Made by a program: the position numbers and the translations under genes. Under the pieces are notes generated by a model that saw only the letters and a program-made list of their open reading frames with translations, had not been told where the DNA came from and made no database searches. Of a DNA stretch of 64,000 nt, positions 46,955 through 56,872 are shown piece by piece (position 1 is the stretch's first letter; each line of letters begins with the position of its first letter). This DNA comes from Nocardia ninae NBRC 108245 (GTDB lineage: Bacteria; Actinomycetota; Actinomycetes; Mycobacteriales; Mycobacteriaceae), in contig NZ_BJXA01000030.1 of the NCBI RefSeq assembly GCF_007990755.1, forward strand, positions 1 to 64,000, given 5' to 3'.

Positions 46955-47967
46955 CAACCGCCACCGAGATCGAGGCCGCCAGGCTGTTGCTTGCGAAACT
47001 CGGACTCACGCCGCAGCAACTCGTCGAAGCCACCCCGCCGGTCCACGTCCCGACCTTCAACACCTATATACAGGCGATCATCGCCACGATGCCGCCGACC
47101 ACGCTCCGCGTCTACGGCCCCTACCTGCGACGCATCGAGGAGGCATGGAGTGCGCGTCTCATCACCGAGCCAACCCCTACCGAGCTGCGACAACTCGCCG
47201 AACAGACCAAACAGCAGGCTATCGTTCGTCGCAACTCGCGCGGTGGGCGTAGCGCAGTCGAGAGTCTCATCGCCGCCGCCCGGTATCTCTACCGGCACGC
47301 TGAAGAAGACGGTTACATCCGCCCCGCTGACAACCCGGCGCGAAAGGTACCCAAACCCCGGAGGCTGGCCAGCACCAGGCGGGCGATACCCCACCAGCAA
47401 CTCGCCGAAATCGTGCACGTCGCGGCGACCACCGGAAACGACCCGTACCTGGATGCCATGCTGCTTCGCCTTCATATCGAAACCGCCTGTCGGCGAGCTG
47501 GCGCTCTTGCCTTAAGGCCGATGGACCTCGATCCACAACAATGCCTCGTTTTTCTACGCGAGAAGGGCGAAACAGTCCGTTGGCAACCAGTGTCGTACCC
47601 GCTCATGCATGCCATGCTCAACCACATTGCGGAACGACACGGTGACAACCCCGTCGAATCCGAACCGTTGTTCCGTCAACGCGACGGCCGAGTGGTCACG
47701 CGGCGACGCTACGACTCCCTATGGAATCGGATCGGTGCTCGCCTCGAATGGGTCCGGCGCCAGCAGATCAGCACCCACTGGCTCCGCCACACGACCCTGA
47801 CCTGGGTCGAGCGCAACTTCGGCTACGCCGTCGCCCGTGCCTACGCCGGACACACCGAACCAGACAGCCGTACCGGACAAACAGCCACCTACATCCGCGC
47901 CAGCGTCCAAGAGGTCGCCGAAGCGCTGTCCGCTATGACCGGAATCCCACATCCGCTCACCGGCTGA
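46951..47967 (+). CDS. Tyrosine site-specific recombinase / integrase
   Basis: 338 residues. The catalytic set is readable in the C-terminal half: Arg in LHIETACRRAGALAL, HxxR in HWLRHTTL, the GH of YAGHTEPD and the Tyr in TATYIRAS. The N-terminal part has a SAM-like core-binding domain (TFNTYIQAIIATMPPTTLRVYGPYLRRIE). It is the last gene of a coupled unit (small protein - HTH - AbrB-like - integrase). No phage structural or plasmid genes surround it, so it is either a resident recombinase or the remains of an element. Confidence 0.85.
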   Translation: MTTATEIEAARLLLAKLGLTPQQLVEATPPVHVPTFNTYIQAIIATMPPTTLRVYGPYLRRIEEAWSARLITEPTPTELRQLAEQTKQQAIVRRNSRGGRSAVESLIAAARYLYRHAEEDGYIRPADNPARKVPKPRRLASTRRAIPHQQLAEIVHVAATTGNDPYLDAMLLRLHIETACRRAGALALRPMDLDPQQCLVFLREKGETVRWQPVSYPLMHAMLNHIAERHGDNPVESEPLFRQRDGRVVTRRRYDSLWNRIGARLEWVRRQQISTHWLRHTTLTWVERNFGYAVARAYAGHTEPDSRTGQTATYIRASVQEVAEALSAMTGIPHPLTG

Positions 47968-48140
47968 TCAGTCGGAGGCAATCACGTCCCCAGGGAGACC
48001 CGTTCGAAGCCAACCGATAAATCGCCACCGGGGCAGGTTAAACCGAACCGGCTAGCTGTACGAGTTTCCCCCCAGTCCGACAACTCAAGCGCGCCTGGCA
48101 AATCGCTCATCGCAGAGATTGGTCAGAGGAGGGTTGCGGG

Positions 48141-48678
48141 CTATCTGAAGTCCGGGAAACGGGTCAAGATCATGGCCGCGGCCATGGCCGACTCGGCGAC
48201 CGTATGGAAGTCGTCGCAGATGTCCGTGCTGGCGTGCTCGTCCAACCAGGGCTCCGACATTTGGACGATCGCGTTCCGCAGCGCTGCGGCCTCGGTCGGG
48301 TGGCCGTTGGCGAGCACCACGGCTGCGGTGGCGACGCGGATATCGAGCGAGTGTTTGAACTGCGGGTCGACGGCAAGGACCGCGCGGACAGCAACTGCGG
48401 ATCGACCCACCGCTGCTCCAGCGCGGCCACCGAGAACGCCCCCGGATCCCACGCCCAGATATCACCATCGAGAAAGCAGCCGTATCCCGCACGCTCGGCA
48501 AGCTCTGGATCGTGCTGGCGCGCCAGCTCTCCGGCATCCCACCGGCGAGCGGGACCGGGCCCGAGGTCGTGCGCTCGGCCGCCGCCAAATCCCACAGCCC
48601 GGCCGAGGACTCCACACCACCGGGAAAACGACAACCCACACCAACAATCGCAATAGGATCACTATTCGAAGCAGACAC
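48141..48678 (-). pseudogene. Ketosynthase N-terminal remnant, frame-broken
   Basis: From a GTG at 48678 with GAGGAG upstream comes [26 protein letters not shown], the start of a modular PKS ketosynthase. Near 48560 homology continues in another frame (WDAGELARQHDPEL, then GCFLDGDIWAWDPGAFSVAAL), and after VDPQ it is lost. A third frame carries unrelated sequence (DIRVATAAVVLANGHPTEAAALRN) to 48141 that I do not recognise. So the KS is truncated long before its active site and is not functional. It points to a former modular PKS at this place, on the opposite strand to the present cluster. Confidence 0.72.
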
Positions 48679-48749
48679 AACAACTCCTCGGATACGCAGG
48701 GCTCGGTGATATGAGGATTGCAAAAGGGATCGAAGGAAATTCGAGGCCG

Positions 48750-49016
48750 CTACTCGGCGATACTCGTCACGTAGGACAAGCGATAAACCGGTGCCATGGT
48801 GACCGCAGGGGGCTGCCCCACCATCTCGAGCCCGTCCGTGGCAATGAAATGCAGATGTCTACCCCGGTAATCGACGGTGATACGCCCGTCTGATATGTCG
48901 TCTGGCTCGACCAGCATGGTTTGGCGCACTCCTGCCGGCGCGTCGGTCAAAACGATCAGTATCCGATCGGGCATATGATCAATTTTTGGCAATAGGGGAT
49001 CGTCGACAGCTTCCAT
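48750..49016 (-). CDS. DUF5988-like small protein
   Basis: 88 residues from the ATG at 49016 with GGAGG five bases upstream. Beta-rich (RILIVLTDAPAGVRQTMLV, GRITVDYRGRHLHFIATDG, VYRLSYVTSIAE), similar to DUF5988 proteins often found at the side of actinobacterial PKS clusters; function unknown. It lies between the KS remnant and the intergenic stretch leading to the iterative PKS operon. Confidence 0.55.
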   Translation of the reverse strand: MEAVDDPLLPKIDHMPDRILIVLTDAPAGVRQTMLVEPDDISDGRITVDYRGRHLHFIATDGLEMVGQPPAVTMAPVYRLSYVTSIAE

Positions 49017-50130
49017 CACTACCTCCGTAGAATGTAACACCTATCGAGCGCGTATCGCAGACTCGACTGAGGCGTAGAGCGTATTACCGCGACCATGGAA
49101 TGGCCCGCGAAATGGTTTTCCAGCGGGACAGGCGCGGGATCCGAGAGCAAATGCTCTGCTCTAATACTCGGGTAAATAGCTTCCCGTGTCGAGCGGTCAA
49201 TTCGGGCGGTACCGTACCGGTCACCCGGACGTCGCAGACAGGTCACGGACCGCGAAGTCCCGGCAATCCGGCTGCTGGGCGGTCTCTATCACCGTAAATG
49301 CCGAACGTCGACAGACCAGCGCGAGCTCAGCTACACCGTGCTCGCCGAAAGGTAACGAATCGGCTACATCGGCGAGCCCGCAATCTGGGCGTGTTGCTCA
49401 CCTCGTCGACGTGCGTCTCGCGGCGTGGCGGTGGACGCGTGGCCGATAGGGTTGCGGTGTATGGATGAGCGATCAGCCCTGATGATGTAGCGATATCCAC
49501 GTTGTGGATGGCGAAATGCCAGCTGCCGGTTGGCCACTCGGCCTCTGCGTGAGGTTCTGTCGACTTGTGCGATCGGGTGCGTTCACGCGGACACGCTCGG
49601 ATGTGCCGGCATGACACGCCCGGAGTGGTCGGCCTGTAGCGACTTGTCGGCACATGACATCAGCAAAGGTGCTCGCCGCCCAATCCGTCGTTCGAATGCG
49701 CCGCTTCGCGCAGCCCACCGGATTTCAGCGAACATTTCGCAATCAAGCTTGTTGTGAATGCGGTTGCACTATGGCCGGTAAGCACGCATTATGAGTTTAT
49801 GAGTGCTGAGCTGGCATTTCTGCTCCGCAGCGGGGCACTGCAGATTGTCGGGTCGTTCGAGACTATTTGAATCTTTCGGCGCGCTGTGCCTAAGTTTTCA
49901 GGCTTATGTGGTGGCGCGTGCCCAATGTCTTCGCCGTGGTTTGGATTATGACTATCGACCGAAGTTCTGTCCGAAATATCCATTCCGGTGAGCCGGATTC
50001 TGTTACGGCGGTGTTGTCGGGCGGCCCGCCGGGGCTTGCCCGGATTGTGCCGATTTCGGACGAGGCGGCCGTGTCCGGCCGTCTCATGGCGAGGCTGCCG
50101 ATAATTGTTCGCTGTTTCTAGGAGGATGTT
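49017..50130. other. About 1.1 kb intergenic, upstream of the iterative PKS operon
   Basis: This lies between divergent genes. None of the small frames here has a domain or good ribosome-binding site. Composition drops below the neighbours towards 49750-50130, as expected for promoter DNA. It should hold the promoter of the plus-strand operon that starts at 50131. No operator-like palindrome stood out. Confidence 0.45.
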
Positions 50131-51456
50131 GTGAGAAGTTCTGTCCTTATCCAGTTCCCGGGGCTGGGTGGTTACGCTCCGGGGATCCTCGCTCGGCTGG
50201 TCGCGGACTCACCGCGCCTGGGCGCGGTCTTGTCCGAGGTCGACGCTGTCGCCGCCGGATATGGGTTCGGTCCGGTATCGGGGCCGTTGACCGATCCCGA
50301 TGGTCCGCCGATCGAGGACCTCGCCCAGACGCCGACACTGTTGCACTTGGCGTCGTTCGCCTCGTCCTATCTGCTCTACCAGGCGTTGCATGACAAAGGG
50401 ATCGACGGTGACGTGCTGTTGGGGCACAGCACCGGTGAGCTCACCGCTCTGGCTGCCGCAGGGGCGCTATCGGTGCCGGACACGGCGCGGGTGTTGTGCG
50501 AGCGGGAGGTTGCCCTCGCCGAGGCCGGCATCGGCGGTGGCCTGGTCGCGGTGCGCGTCGGCGCACGGCATGCGGAGTATCTGTGCGGCGCGGCCGGTGG
50601 CTGGTCGCTGCTGGTATCGCTGTCGAACTCGCCCGAACAGACGGTGGTTTCGGGCTGCGCCCAGGATCTCCCGCGCTTCGAGGCGGTAGCTCAGGCTGCG
50701 GGGGTGCAGGCGACTCGGTTGCTTGTGCGCTATCCGCATCACAATCCGGTGTTGCAGACGGCTGCGCGGCGGGTGACCGCGGCGGTGGCGGCATATCAGA
50801 TGCACGATCCCGCGGCGCGGGTGTATTCACCGATCCTGGGGCGCTGGGTAACGGGCGCCGCGGACGTGCGTCGTATTGTCGAACGGCATCTGATCGATCC
50901 GGTGGACTATCTGCGGGCCCTGCGCACCCTCTACGACGGTTTCGCTGTGCGGGAGTTCATCGAGGTCGGCGTCCGTCCGGTGCTGACCGAGTCGGCCCGC
51001 GAGAGCCTGCCCACCGGCGCCACATTCGTGGGCCCACCGCCGAACGCGTGTGACGCGCAAGAGATCCTGAACGTTCTGGCAAGTACCGGCGAGCCAGAGG
51101 TTGCGGCACGGGTCGCGTCGGCGTCGGCGTCTGCGGTCGCCGAGACCAGCGGCGAGCCGGGACCGGGGGCCACGACGGACGCGCGGTCACTACCCGACCG
51201 CGACACGCTGCTGGCCCGGCTGCGGACGATGTTCGCCGAAACACTGGGCTATCCCGAAGATGTATTCACCGATGACGCCCATCTGGAAGCGGATCTCGGG
51301 ATCGCATCGGTGAAGAAGACCGAGCTGCTGGTGCGACTGCTCGACGAGTACCAGTTGCCGACACCGCCGGCCCGGCTGCGCATGCGCGACTACACCACCC
51401 TGCCGAAACTGGCCGCACTCATGGAGACACTCGCAGTGGACGGGGCGAAGCCGTGA
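50131..51456 (+). CDS. Acyltransferase - acyl carrier protein didomain
   Basis: 441 residues from a GTG with AGGAGG five bases upstream. The AT part (about 1-310) begins SVLIQFPGLGGYAP and has the nucleophile in GHSTGE (Ser100). The linker of about 50 residues is Ala/Ser-rich, then comes an ACP (about 355-435) with phosphopantetheine Ser393 in DLGIASVKKTELL, more like PUFA/enediyne or CurA-type carriers than modular ones. It supplies extender units and the carrier for the KS protein that follows, whose start overlaps its stop by four bases. The extender specificity cannot be read confidently. No phosphopantetheinyl transferase is in the window. Confidence 0.88.
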   Translation: MRSSVLIQFPGLGGYAPGILARLVADSPRLGAVLSEVDAVAAGYGFGPVSGPLTDPDGPPIEDLAQTPTLLHLASFASSYLLYQALHDKGIDGDVLLGHSTGELTALAAAGALSVPDTARVLCEREVALAEAGIGGGLVAVRVGARHAEYLCGAAGGWSLLVSLSNSPEQTVVSGCAQDLPRFEAVAQAAGVQATRLLVRYPHHNPVLQTAARRVTAAVAAYQMHDPAARVYSPILGRWVTGAADVRRIVERHLIDPVDYLRALRTLYDGFAVREFIEVGVRPVLTESARESLPTGATFVGPPPNACDAQEILNVLASTGEPEVAARVASASASAVAETSGEPGPGATTDARSLPDRDTLLARLRTMFAETLGYPEDVFTDDAHLEADLGIASVKKTELLVRLLDEYQLPTPPARLRMRDYTTLPKLAALMETLAVDGAKP

Positions 51457-54400
51457 ACACCACTTCGACACCGGCGCGGGGCACGGTGGCGATCGTCGGC
51501 ATCGGCCTGGTCGCCCCGGGCGTCAATGATCCACCACAATTGTGGCAGGTGCTGCACGGTCAGACGAGCACGCTGTGCCAACCCGAACACTTCGATGTGA
51601 GCCGATGGTTCGACCCCGACCGGTCGGCACCGGACAAGACCTACGTGCGCACCGCGGGATTCCTGCACTCGTTCACCCCACATCCGCGGCTGGCACGCGA
51701 GCAAAGCCTCGGCTACTGGGAGGGAGCCGACCGCACGACGCTGCTGCTGCGCCACAGCCTGCTGCAGGCCATGGACGGTGTCATCGTCGGCCCGGATGAC
51801 CGCCTCGGCGCGTATGTCGGTGCACAGCCGGGCGGACTAGGGCTCGAAGACGCGATCCTGCTCGCCACCGCGGCCCACCCTCGCCTATCGCCGACCCTCG
51901 AGCAGTTACGCGCCCGGTACCCGCACGCACCCGCCCGCCCGTCCGACGCCTTCCCGGACCGGCTGCTGCGGGCAGCGTGCCGGGATCTGCTGCCCGAGGG
52001 CAGCGACCTGCTCGTGGTCGACACCGCCTGCTCCTCGTCGTTGTATGCCGTCGATCTCGGCGTCAAGAGCCTATTGGCCGGTGAACGCGATGTCGTGTTC
52101 TGCGGCGGCGCCAACACCGGGTCACGGCGCGACCTGGTGCTGTTCGCGAAGCTGCAGGGCCTCTCGGCCACCGGTGAGATCCGCGCGTTCGACCGCGACG
52201 CGACCGGGGTGCTGTTCTCCGACGCGGCCGCGGTCCTCGCGCTGAAGATGCTCGACCGCGCACTCGCCGACGGCGACGAAATCCACGGCCTGGTGGGCGG
52301 ATTCGGCGGATCAAGCGACGGTGAGGGCAGCGTGATGGCCTCCTCGCCGCGGGGACAGCGTCTGGCGATCGACCGCGCCCGCGCCGTCTGCGCTGTCGAG
52401 GCCGGCGCGGTCGATTGGATCGTCGCGCACGGTACCGGCACCCCGGTCGGTGACGACGTGGAACTCGAAACACTCACCGGTGCAGCAGGACCCGGCGGTG
52501 TGTGGTGCACGTCGAACAAGCCGCTGATCGGGCACGGCGCGTGGGCGGCCGGGGCGATCAATGTGGTACATGCGGTACTGGCGATGCGGCACGGCGAAAT
52601 CCCTGCCCAACGCTACTTCACCGTGCTGCCCGACAGTGTGCATGCGGACCGGATCAGGATTCCGCTGGAACCGGTGCCGTGGCCGGTGAGTGCGGGCCGC
52701 CGCCGGGTTGCCGGGGTCTGCGCGTACGGTTTCGGGGGAACCAACGCACATCTGCTGGTGCAGGCCGCGGACCCGGGAGTCGATGCGCCGCGCATGGCAG
52801 CACCGACCCACAGTGCGCACCAGGATGATCCGATGGTGCTGGTCGGCCACGCGGTGCACGTCCCCGGCGGCATGACGCACGACGCGATCGCCGGGTGGCT
52901 GGGTGGTGAACTGCCCGCGCCGCCACGGTCGTTCGGCGAGCAGTACCCGCTGCCGCCGTTGCGCGAGTTGCGGATGCCGCCGGTCAGCGCGCGCAGCGTC
53001 GACCGGACCCATCTGATGGCGCTCGCCGCCGTGGCGAACCTCGTGACCGAATACGGCTCGATGTGGGAGCACCTGCGCGAACGCAGCGGGGTGTTCACCG
53101 CGCACACCGGCCCGACCCGCTGCATGACCGACTACACCATTCGGGTCGGCGCGGACGATCTGCACGCGGCCGTCGCGACACCGCCCTCCGGGGATGTCGC
53201 GTGGCTCGACGAGGGTCTCGCCGCGCTGCGGCAGCGGCTGCCCGAAGCCAACGACCGGAGCATGACCGGGCAGCTCACCAACATCATCTCCGCGATGGTG
53301 GTGAACCGGTACCGGCTCAACGGGTCGGCGATGAACATCGACTGCGGCCGATCCTCGACGCAGGGTGCGTTGCATGCCGCCGAGCGATACCTGCGCTCCC
53401 AGGAATTGGACTTCGCGCTGGTGATCGGCCTGCACGGCAACAGCACCCCGCTGCTGGCCGAACTCAGCGGGACCCCGGTAGACCAGATCGCCGAGGCCGC
53501 CGTGGTGCTGGCGCTGACCCGACGCTCGGTCGCCGAGCGGCACGGCTGGTCCTTCGACGCCGTCATCCGCAGCGACGCCGCCCGCACCGGACGGCACGCG
53601 GGTATTCCCGGTGTCGTCGGCCGATGCTACTTCGGCGCCGACGGGGCCCTCGGCGTGCTGCGAGCCCTGCACCGCGCAGGCACCGGCCCGATCGTGCTGC
53701 AGAACCTGGATCCCGCACCGCGGGTAGAGATCCAGCCGACGCACCCGCCCGCGGAGCCACTCGCACCGGCACCCGGTCGCCGCCACGGAGTGCGCCGCGC
53801 GGCGCCGCCCAGCGGCACCGATACCCCGCCGCAAGCGAATCATCCTGTCCCCGTGACGGATTCGACCATCAATAGCGAGACAATGTCACCACGCATCGGG
53901 TCGCCCTCGCCGGTACGGGACCGCTCGGTGGTCGTGCTTCGCCGCGTGGACGTGGAGCGCGGCACGGAGCCGAGGGCGGCAATCACATCCGGGACGCTCG
54001 TCCTGACCCACAGCGCCGACCTCGCATACCAGCTCGATGCCCTTGCCGTAGAGACCGATTCGCGAGTCGTGTGCACCGACCCGGAAACCGCCGGAAACGA
54101 CCGGATCATCGTGGTCGGTGGCGCCGGGACACGGGCGGCGGTCGACGCCGTGCGAGCAGCGATACCCGGCGGAGTCGAGCATGTGCTGATCGTGGCCTCG
54201 GCCCGCGTCCCGCAGGCCGACTGGCCCGCCCCACCGTCACCCGAGCTGCTCGCCATGCAGGAATACGCGCTCGCAGCGGCCGCGGCCTTCGGCGACCGAC
54301 CCGGCCCTGCCGCCTCGGTCACCGCGCTGCTACTGGATCCATTGCGACTCAGTGTTGTTCACCCACATCTGACGATGATCACCGGATTCCTGCGCGGCCT

Positions 54401-56327
54401 CGCGCACGAACTGCCCTGCCCCGTCTACGGGGTGGTCACCGATGCCGCACTCACCGCCGGGATCGAGCAGCTGAGCCGCGAATCCGCCGCTGTGCGCGAC
54501 GCCACGATCGTGTACTACCGGCAGGGGCTGCGGTATCTCGAACAACTCTGTAGCGCACCACTTCCCGACACACGCCGGGCGGGCCCGTTGCCGTGGACGG
54601 ATCGGCCGGTGATCGTCGCCACCGGCGGGGCAAGGGGTGCCACTGCGGTGGTGGTGACCGCCCTGGCACGACGTGTGCACCCAGTGCTGTGGCTGCTGGG
54701 TACCACACCACCCGACGCGGCGCCTGCCGATCTGCTCGCCGCTGCCGACGGCGAACTCAGGGCCAAGCGCACGGAGTACCTGTCGCGGGAGCGCACCCGC
54801 GATCCCGCTGTCAGTGTCGCCATCCTGAACCAGCGATTCGACGCGATGGTTCGTGCCCGCGAGATCCATCACACCCTGCGCCGACTGGAGCAACTGTGCG
54901 GCACCGACAACGTCCACTACCTTGTCTGCGACCTGCGCGAGCGGGAACAGGTGACGCGGGCGGCGAAGTCCGTGCACGCCAAGCACGGTCGCGTCGATCT
55001 GCTCATCCACGGCGCGGGGCGGATCCGATCCGCCGCGGTCGCCGACAAATCCCTCGCCCATTTCCGGGAGGTCCGCGACATCAAGGTGGCGGGCTACCAT
55101 CATCTGAAAGAAGCGTTCGCCGACCCCGCTCCGGCGCTGTGGTGCAATTTCGGTTCCGGCAACGCCATGCGCGGCTGCGCCGGTGATACCGACTACGTTG
55201 CCGCCAACGAATACCTGTGCGCGGCAGCGCGATACGGTGACGGCACCGAATTCACCCCGGCATGGGGATTGTGGACCGAGACCGGAATGGTCTGCGGCAT
55301 CGCCGACGAGCTGAGCCGCGAACACGGATTCACCGGCATCAGCAACACCGACGGCGCGGATCTGCTGCTGGCCGAACTCGCCCTACCGCGACCACTGGAC
55401 GTGGTCCCGTTCTACGGGGTCACCGACTCCTGGACCCGGCCACCGGGTCCAGTCGGCCCGCTGCTCGGCGACCCGGACACCGTGGATCATGTCGCGGGAA
55501 CGTGGACGTGGCGGCCCGACCCGGTGCGCGACAGCTACCTGACCGAACATCTCATCGACCGGCGACCGGTGTTGCCTGCGGCGATGATGCTGGCGATGGC
55601 CGCCGACGCGGCCCTGCGGCTCCATCCTGGAACGCAGGTCACCGCGTTGACCGGTACACGGATCGAGGCCCCGCTCTACACCGACGTTCGGGCGGCAGGG
55701 TGCCGGATCACCGCCGAAACCAGCGCAGGCGGCGAGGTCCGCGTCGAGCTGCGTTCGGACGTACTCGCCTCGGATGGTCGGATTCTGGCCTGCGACCGGC
55801 TGCACTGCCGGGTCGATGTCCATGTCGGAAACCAGGCACCGTCACCACCGGCTCCACCCGCGCGGGAGATGACCGCGCTCGCCGGCGATCCGGCGGTGCG
55901 GCCGGATACCTGCGCCCAGCTGTCCGGGGTCTGGCGGACCATCCACCACCCCGCCGCCGACGCGGCGGGCGCGGCGGCGCTCTGCCTGCCGCAACCGCAA
56001 CCGCATACCGTTTTCGCGCGACTGCCGATCCCGGCACTGCTGCTGGACTCCGCCTTCCGGCTCTTCGGGTACCCACCGCAACCTGATGGCACCCACATCA
56101 TGGCGGTCCCCAGCGCCTGCGACCGAATCGACCTCTACACCGCCGACACCGATGTCGTGTTGGCCCAACGATATCCAGCCGGCATCCCCCTGTCCTACGA
56201 CAGCGCACAACAGCGGGCCGTCGCCGCGACCGACGACGGTGCGACCCTGCTCACCGTCACCGGCCTGACGATCCACACCGTGGACTCCCTCCCCGCGCAC
56301 ATCCCCTACCAGGAATGGCAACCATGA
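51453..56327 (+). CDS. Iterative PKS: KS - KS-like (CLF) - KR - DH
   Basis: 1,624 residues. KS (about 8-435): Cys193 in DTACSSS, His in AHGTGTP (about 326) and IGHGAWAAG (about 360), FGGTNAHL. Second KS-like domain (about 455-760): MNIDCGRSSTQGAL at 627 onward, where the catalytic Cys position is Arg633; this is a chain-length-factor-type partner. A Pro/Arg-rich linker follows to about 860, then a KR (ATGGARGATA near 1055, catalytic Tyr1248 in DYVAANEYL) and a C-terminal hot-dog DH (EHLIDRRPVLPAAMM with His1366; a second half to the end). No AT, ACP, ER or thioesterase; AT and ACP are on the preceding protein. KS plus CLF recalls PfaC, KR-DH recalls enediyne PKSs. A polyene chain is the expected kind of product. 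Confidence 0.88.
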   Translation: MNTTSTPARGTVAIVGIGLVAPGVNDPPQLWQVLHGQTSTLCQPEHFDVSRWFDPDRSAPDKTYVRTAGFLHSFTPHPRLAREQSLGYWEGADRTTLLLRHSLLQAMDGVIVGPDDRLGAYVGAQPGGLGLEDAILLATAAHPRLSPTLEQLRARYPHAPARPSDAFPDRLLRAACRDLLPEGSDLLVVDTACSSSLYAVDLGVKSLLAGERDVVFCGGANTGSRRDLVLFAKLQGLSATGEIRAFDRDATGVLFSDAAAVLALKMLDRALADGDEIHGLVGGFGGSSDGEGSVMASSPRGQRLAIDRARAVCAVEAGAVDWIVAHGTGTPVGDDVELETLTGAAGPGGVWCTSNKPLIGHGAWAAGAINVVHAVLAMRHGEIPAQRYFTVLPDSVHADRIRIPLEPVPWPVSAGRRRVAGVCAYGFGGTNAHLLVQAADPGVDAPRMAAPTHSAHQDDPMVLVGHAVHVPGGMTHDAIAGWLGGELPAPPRSFGEQYPLPPLRELRMPPVSARSVDRTHLMALAAVANLVTEYGSMWEHLRERSGVFTAHTGPTRCMTDYTIRVGADDLHAAVATPPSGDVAWLDEGLAALRQRLPEANDRSMTGQLTNIISAMVVNRYRLNGSAMNIDCGRSSTQGALHAAERYLRSQELDFALVIGLHGNSTPLLAELSGTPVDQIAEAAVVLALTRRSVAERHGWSFDAVIRSDAARTGRHAGIPGVVGRCYFGADGALGVLRALHRAGTGPIVLQNLDPAPRVEIQPTHPPAEPLAPAPGRRHGVRRAAPPSGTDTPPQANHPVPVTDSTINSETMSPRIGSPSPVRDRSVVVLRRVDVERGTEPRAAITSGTLVLTHSADLAYQLDALAVETDSRVVCTDPETAGNDRIIVVGGAGTRAAVDAVRAAIPGGVEHVLIVASARVPQADWPAPPSPELLAMQEYALAAAAAFGDRPGPAASVTALLLDPLRLSVVHPHLTMITGFLRGLAHELPCPVYGVVTDAALTAGIEQLSRESAAVRDATIVYYRQGLRYLEQLCSAPLPDTRRAGPLPWTDRPVIVATGGARGATAVVVTALARRVHPVLWLLGTTPPDAAPADLLAAADGELRAKRTEYLSRERTRDPAVSVAILNQRFDAMVRAREIHHTLRRLEQLCGTDNVHYLVCDLREREQVTRAAKSVHAKHGRVDLLIHGAGRIRSAAVADKSLAHFREVRDIKVAGYHHLKEAFADPAPALWCNFGSGNAMRGCAGDTDYVAANEYLCAAARYGDGTEFTPAWGLWTETGMVCGIADELSREHGFTGISNTDGADLLLAELALPRPLDVVPFYGVTDSWTRPPGPVGPLLGDPDTVDHVAGTWTWRPDPVRDSYLTEHLIDRRPVLPAAMMLAMAADAALRLHPGTQVTALTGTRIEAPLYTDVRAAGCRITAETSAGGEVRVELRSDVLASDGRILACDRLHCRVDVHVGNQAPSPPAPPAREMTALAGDPAVRPDTCAQLSGVWRTIHHPAADAAGAAALCLPQPQPHTVFARLPIPALLLDSAFRLFGYPPQPDGTHIMAVPSACDRIDLYTADTDVVLAQRYPAGIPLSYDSAQQRAVAATDDGATLLTVTGLTIHTVDSLPAHIPYQEWQP

Positions 56328-56872
56328 CACTGACAGCCGACCTCGACGCCACGACCGCAACCGGCCGAGAACCGACGCGGCCGTGGTTCACCATCGAGCA
56401 CCGTGTCACCGCCGGCGACACCAGTGCCGTTGGCCCCGTCTACTACGCCCGCCTGATCGACTGGCAGGGCCAATGCCGAGAACGCTGCGGACAATTCGGC
56501 GCCCCAATCTTCAGCAGCGACATCTCCGGCGACTACATCATGCTCACCCAATCCTGCTCCTGTGAGTACCTCGCCGAACTCTGGTTCGGCGACCTCGTCG
56601 CCATCCGGCTCACCGTTCTGTGGGTCCGAATGACCCTGATGAAAGCTGAATTCCGCTACCACCGCATCACCGCCCCCGGTGCACCCGACGGCGACCTCGT
56701 CGCCCGAGGCGAACAGATGTGGGCCAGCGCCCGCCTGGCCGGCGACCACTACGAACCCTGCCCATGGCCCCGCGAACTCGCCGACTGCGCAGCCGCGTTC
56801 GGCGCCGACCTCAGCCGAGCCCAGATCGACGATTCATCGAATCAACCCGCACCGGAAAGGATTCCCCGATGA
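56324..56872 (+). CDS. Hot-dog thioesterase of the enediyne (CalE7/SgcE10) type
   Basis: 182 residues from the ATG at 56324, overlapping the PKS stop. HRVTAGDTSAVGPVYYARLIDWQGQCRE and SGDYIMLTQSCSCEYLAELWFGDLVAIR follow the CalE7/SgcE10 pattern, thioesterases that hydrolyse the polyene beta-keto acyl chain from enediyne PKS ACP. In those enzymes the stretch reads GNVYY; here Asn is replaced by Pro (GPVYY), so catalysis may differ. The C-terminal 40 residues are extra. Genes on both sides are coupled to it. Confidence 0.8.
   Translation: MTLTADLDATTATGREPTRPWFTIEHRVTAGDTSAVGPVYYARLIDWQGQCRERCGQFGAPIFSSDISGDYIMLTQSCSCEYLAELWFGDLVAIRLTVLWVRMTLMKAEFRYHRITAPGAPDGDLVARGEQMWASARLAGDHYEPCPWPRELADCAAAFGADLSRAQIDDSSNQPAPERIPR

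Noticed and set aside
47985-48025. GTTCGAAGC, resembling a tRNA T-loop, just after the integrase
   Set aside because: No matching acceptor, anticodon or T-stem could be paired, so it is neither a tRNA nor a clear tRNA-end att site.
49327-49653. Minus-strand frame in the 1.1 kb gap before the iterative PKS operon
   Set aside because: No domain, no ribosome-binding site and Arg/Thr/His-rich translation; treated as non-coding.
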